Translations under genes and position numbers: made by a program | Origin: Hofstenia miamia | Taxonomy: Eukaryota > Xenacoelomorpha > Acoela | Assembly (NCBI GenBank): GCA_004352715.1 | Contig: SCFE01000004.1 | Span: 2,892,522-2,956,521, forward strand | Direction: 5' to 3' | DNA length: 64,000 nt | Shown: positions 63,044 through 64,000 of the stretch, piece after piece | Layout: every line of letters begins with the position of its first letter | Numbering within the stretch: position 1 is the first letter of the stretch | Notes under the pieces: generated by a model | Database searches by the model: none | Told to the model about the DNA's origin: nothing | Seen by the model: only the letters and a program-made list of their open reading frames with translations

Positions 63044-63291
63044 NNNNNNNNNNNNNNNNNNNNNNNNNNNNNNNNNNNNNNNNNNNNNNNNNNNNNNNNN
63101 NNNNNNNNNNNNNNNNNNNNNNNNNNNNNNNNNNNNNNNNNNNNNNNNNNNNNNNNNNNNNNNNNNNNNNNNNNNNNNNNNNNNNNNNNNNNNNNNNNNN
63201 NNNNNNNNNNNNNNNNNNNNNNNNNNNNNNNNNNNNNNNNNNNNNNNNNNNNNNNNNNNNNNNNNNNNNNNNNNNNNNNNNNNNNNNNNNN
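63044..63291. other. Assembly gap (248 N) between TA microsatellites
   Basis: N run with (TA)n at both edges. Frames across it are artefacts. Confidence 0.95.
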
Positions 63292-63336
<45 letters not shown>

Positions 63337-63379
63337 GTATACATATGTACATGGGTACGAAATATAAAAACATTTATTG

Positions 63380-63827
63380 TTAACAATTTATTTCCAATAT
63401 TTTTTGGAAAGTTACACAGATTATAGTCTTGGTAGGAGAAGGTCTATCTGGAAACTGTTCTTCAAATAAAGCTTGAACATCTTGAATACTCCCACTTTGC
63501 AGAAACTTAGCTCTTTCCTCTTTTGATAGATACATTCCTTACGGTTTAGAAGGATAAAAATGTATGAGTTTTTGATGCTGATGTTAGGTTCTTACGCAAC
63601 ATTAAATATCTAAGATACTAATAGCATAAAAAAGTTAATTGAATATCTTATCCTTCAACAATTAATAGGTAAAGCAAAACACAAAATTCCACTTGTTACC
63701 TCTATGTCAAGCAAAAATTTTGCAACATTATTTTGAAAAGCCACTGCTCTGGCACTGTAGATCAATTTCATTTGAAAATTTTACCAATAATGAGCAAACG
63801 GTANGGTTCGTTTTTTTGCAGCACCCC

Positions 63828-63831
<4 letters not shown>
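63380..63831 (-). mobile_element. Fragment of a mariner-like element with DUF4817-type helix-turn-helix
   Basis: The minus strand from 63535 to 63380 encodes 51 residues, MYLSKEERAKFLQSGSIQDV then LFEEQFPDRPSPTKTII and TFQKILEIN, then a stop. This matches the N-terminal DUF4817-like helix-turn-helix (ERVEIVLLYGE..., FNERHPDR..IS..TV..IV.KF) common in mariner-type transposons of invertebrates. Upstream, GGGTGCTGCAAAAAAACGAA (minus strand, ending near 63829) looks like the terminal repeat, abutting a TA tract. The catalytic part is missing. A single N lies at 63804. Confidence 0.5.
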
Positions 63832-63861
<30 letters not shown>

Positions 63862-64000
63862 ATGTTATTATTATTATTATTATCATTATTATTATTTGTA
63901 AAAGGCTTCTAGGTCATTGCTTGATTGTCTGACAATGTGAATAGCATCAAGCTCACAACATATACAATTTGCAAGTAATGAATCACAGGCCAAGTTATAA
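63832..64000. other. Microsatellites and window end
   Basis: A (TA)n tract at 63831-63858 is followed by an ATT/ATC tract to about 63897. No gene visible to the end. Confidence 0.5.

Overview
The window is AT-rich, intron-rich animal (metazoan) DNA, not bacterial. It has split genes with GT-AG introns, microsatellites, assembly gaps and many decayed transposons. A p53/p63/p73-family gene with vertebrate-like intron positions plus SAM-like and inhibitory C-terminal parts points to an invertebrate animal. A tunicate or a cnidarian would fit; I cannot fix the species by reading.

Layout. 1-15.6 kb is repeat country: a piggyBac-like MITE, a composite inverted-repeat element carrying a Tc1/mariner-superfamily transposase with one stop, a long perfect palindrome, two LINE relics, and a ~1.08 kb direct repeat across a single N that looks like an unmerged contig overlap. 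15.6-19.1 kb (minus strand) holds a two-exon gene for a secreted protein like the N-terminal part of VWA7 but ending before any von Willebrand A domain. Its first exon has a decayed duplicate just upstream, and its intron fits best as GC-AG. 19.2-35.8 kb shows no convincing gene but several MITEs, three with 8-bp hAT-type target duplications.

35.8-48.4 kb (plus strand) is the main gene, a p53/p63/p73-family transcription factor. I assembled ten exons with matching phases, except for one unresolved join before the last exon: a short N-terminus with a degenerate transactivation motif, a DNA-binding domain with all zinc ligands and main contact residues, a tetramerisation segment, part of a SAM-like domain, and a C-terminus like the p63/p73 inhibitory domain. 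Its introns carry a piggyBac-like MITE, hAT-like MITEs and a hAT transposase fragment.

48.4-64 kb starts with a 66-bp tandem repeat and a MITE. At 55.4-58.4 kb lies a nearly whole but broken hAT element with terminal repeats and a 7-bp target duplication, encoding an N-terminal BED-like finger and an unusual C-terminal PHD-like finger. At 59.3-60.8 kb (minus) I assembled a three-exon gene for an unrecognised 116-residue secreted protein. A first exon for another small secreted protein, with a TATA box, faces away from it at 62.2 kb. No rRNA, tRNA or CRISPR array was seen. All gene models come from reading the sequence and have no transcript support.
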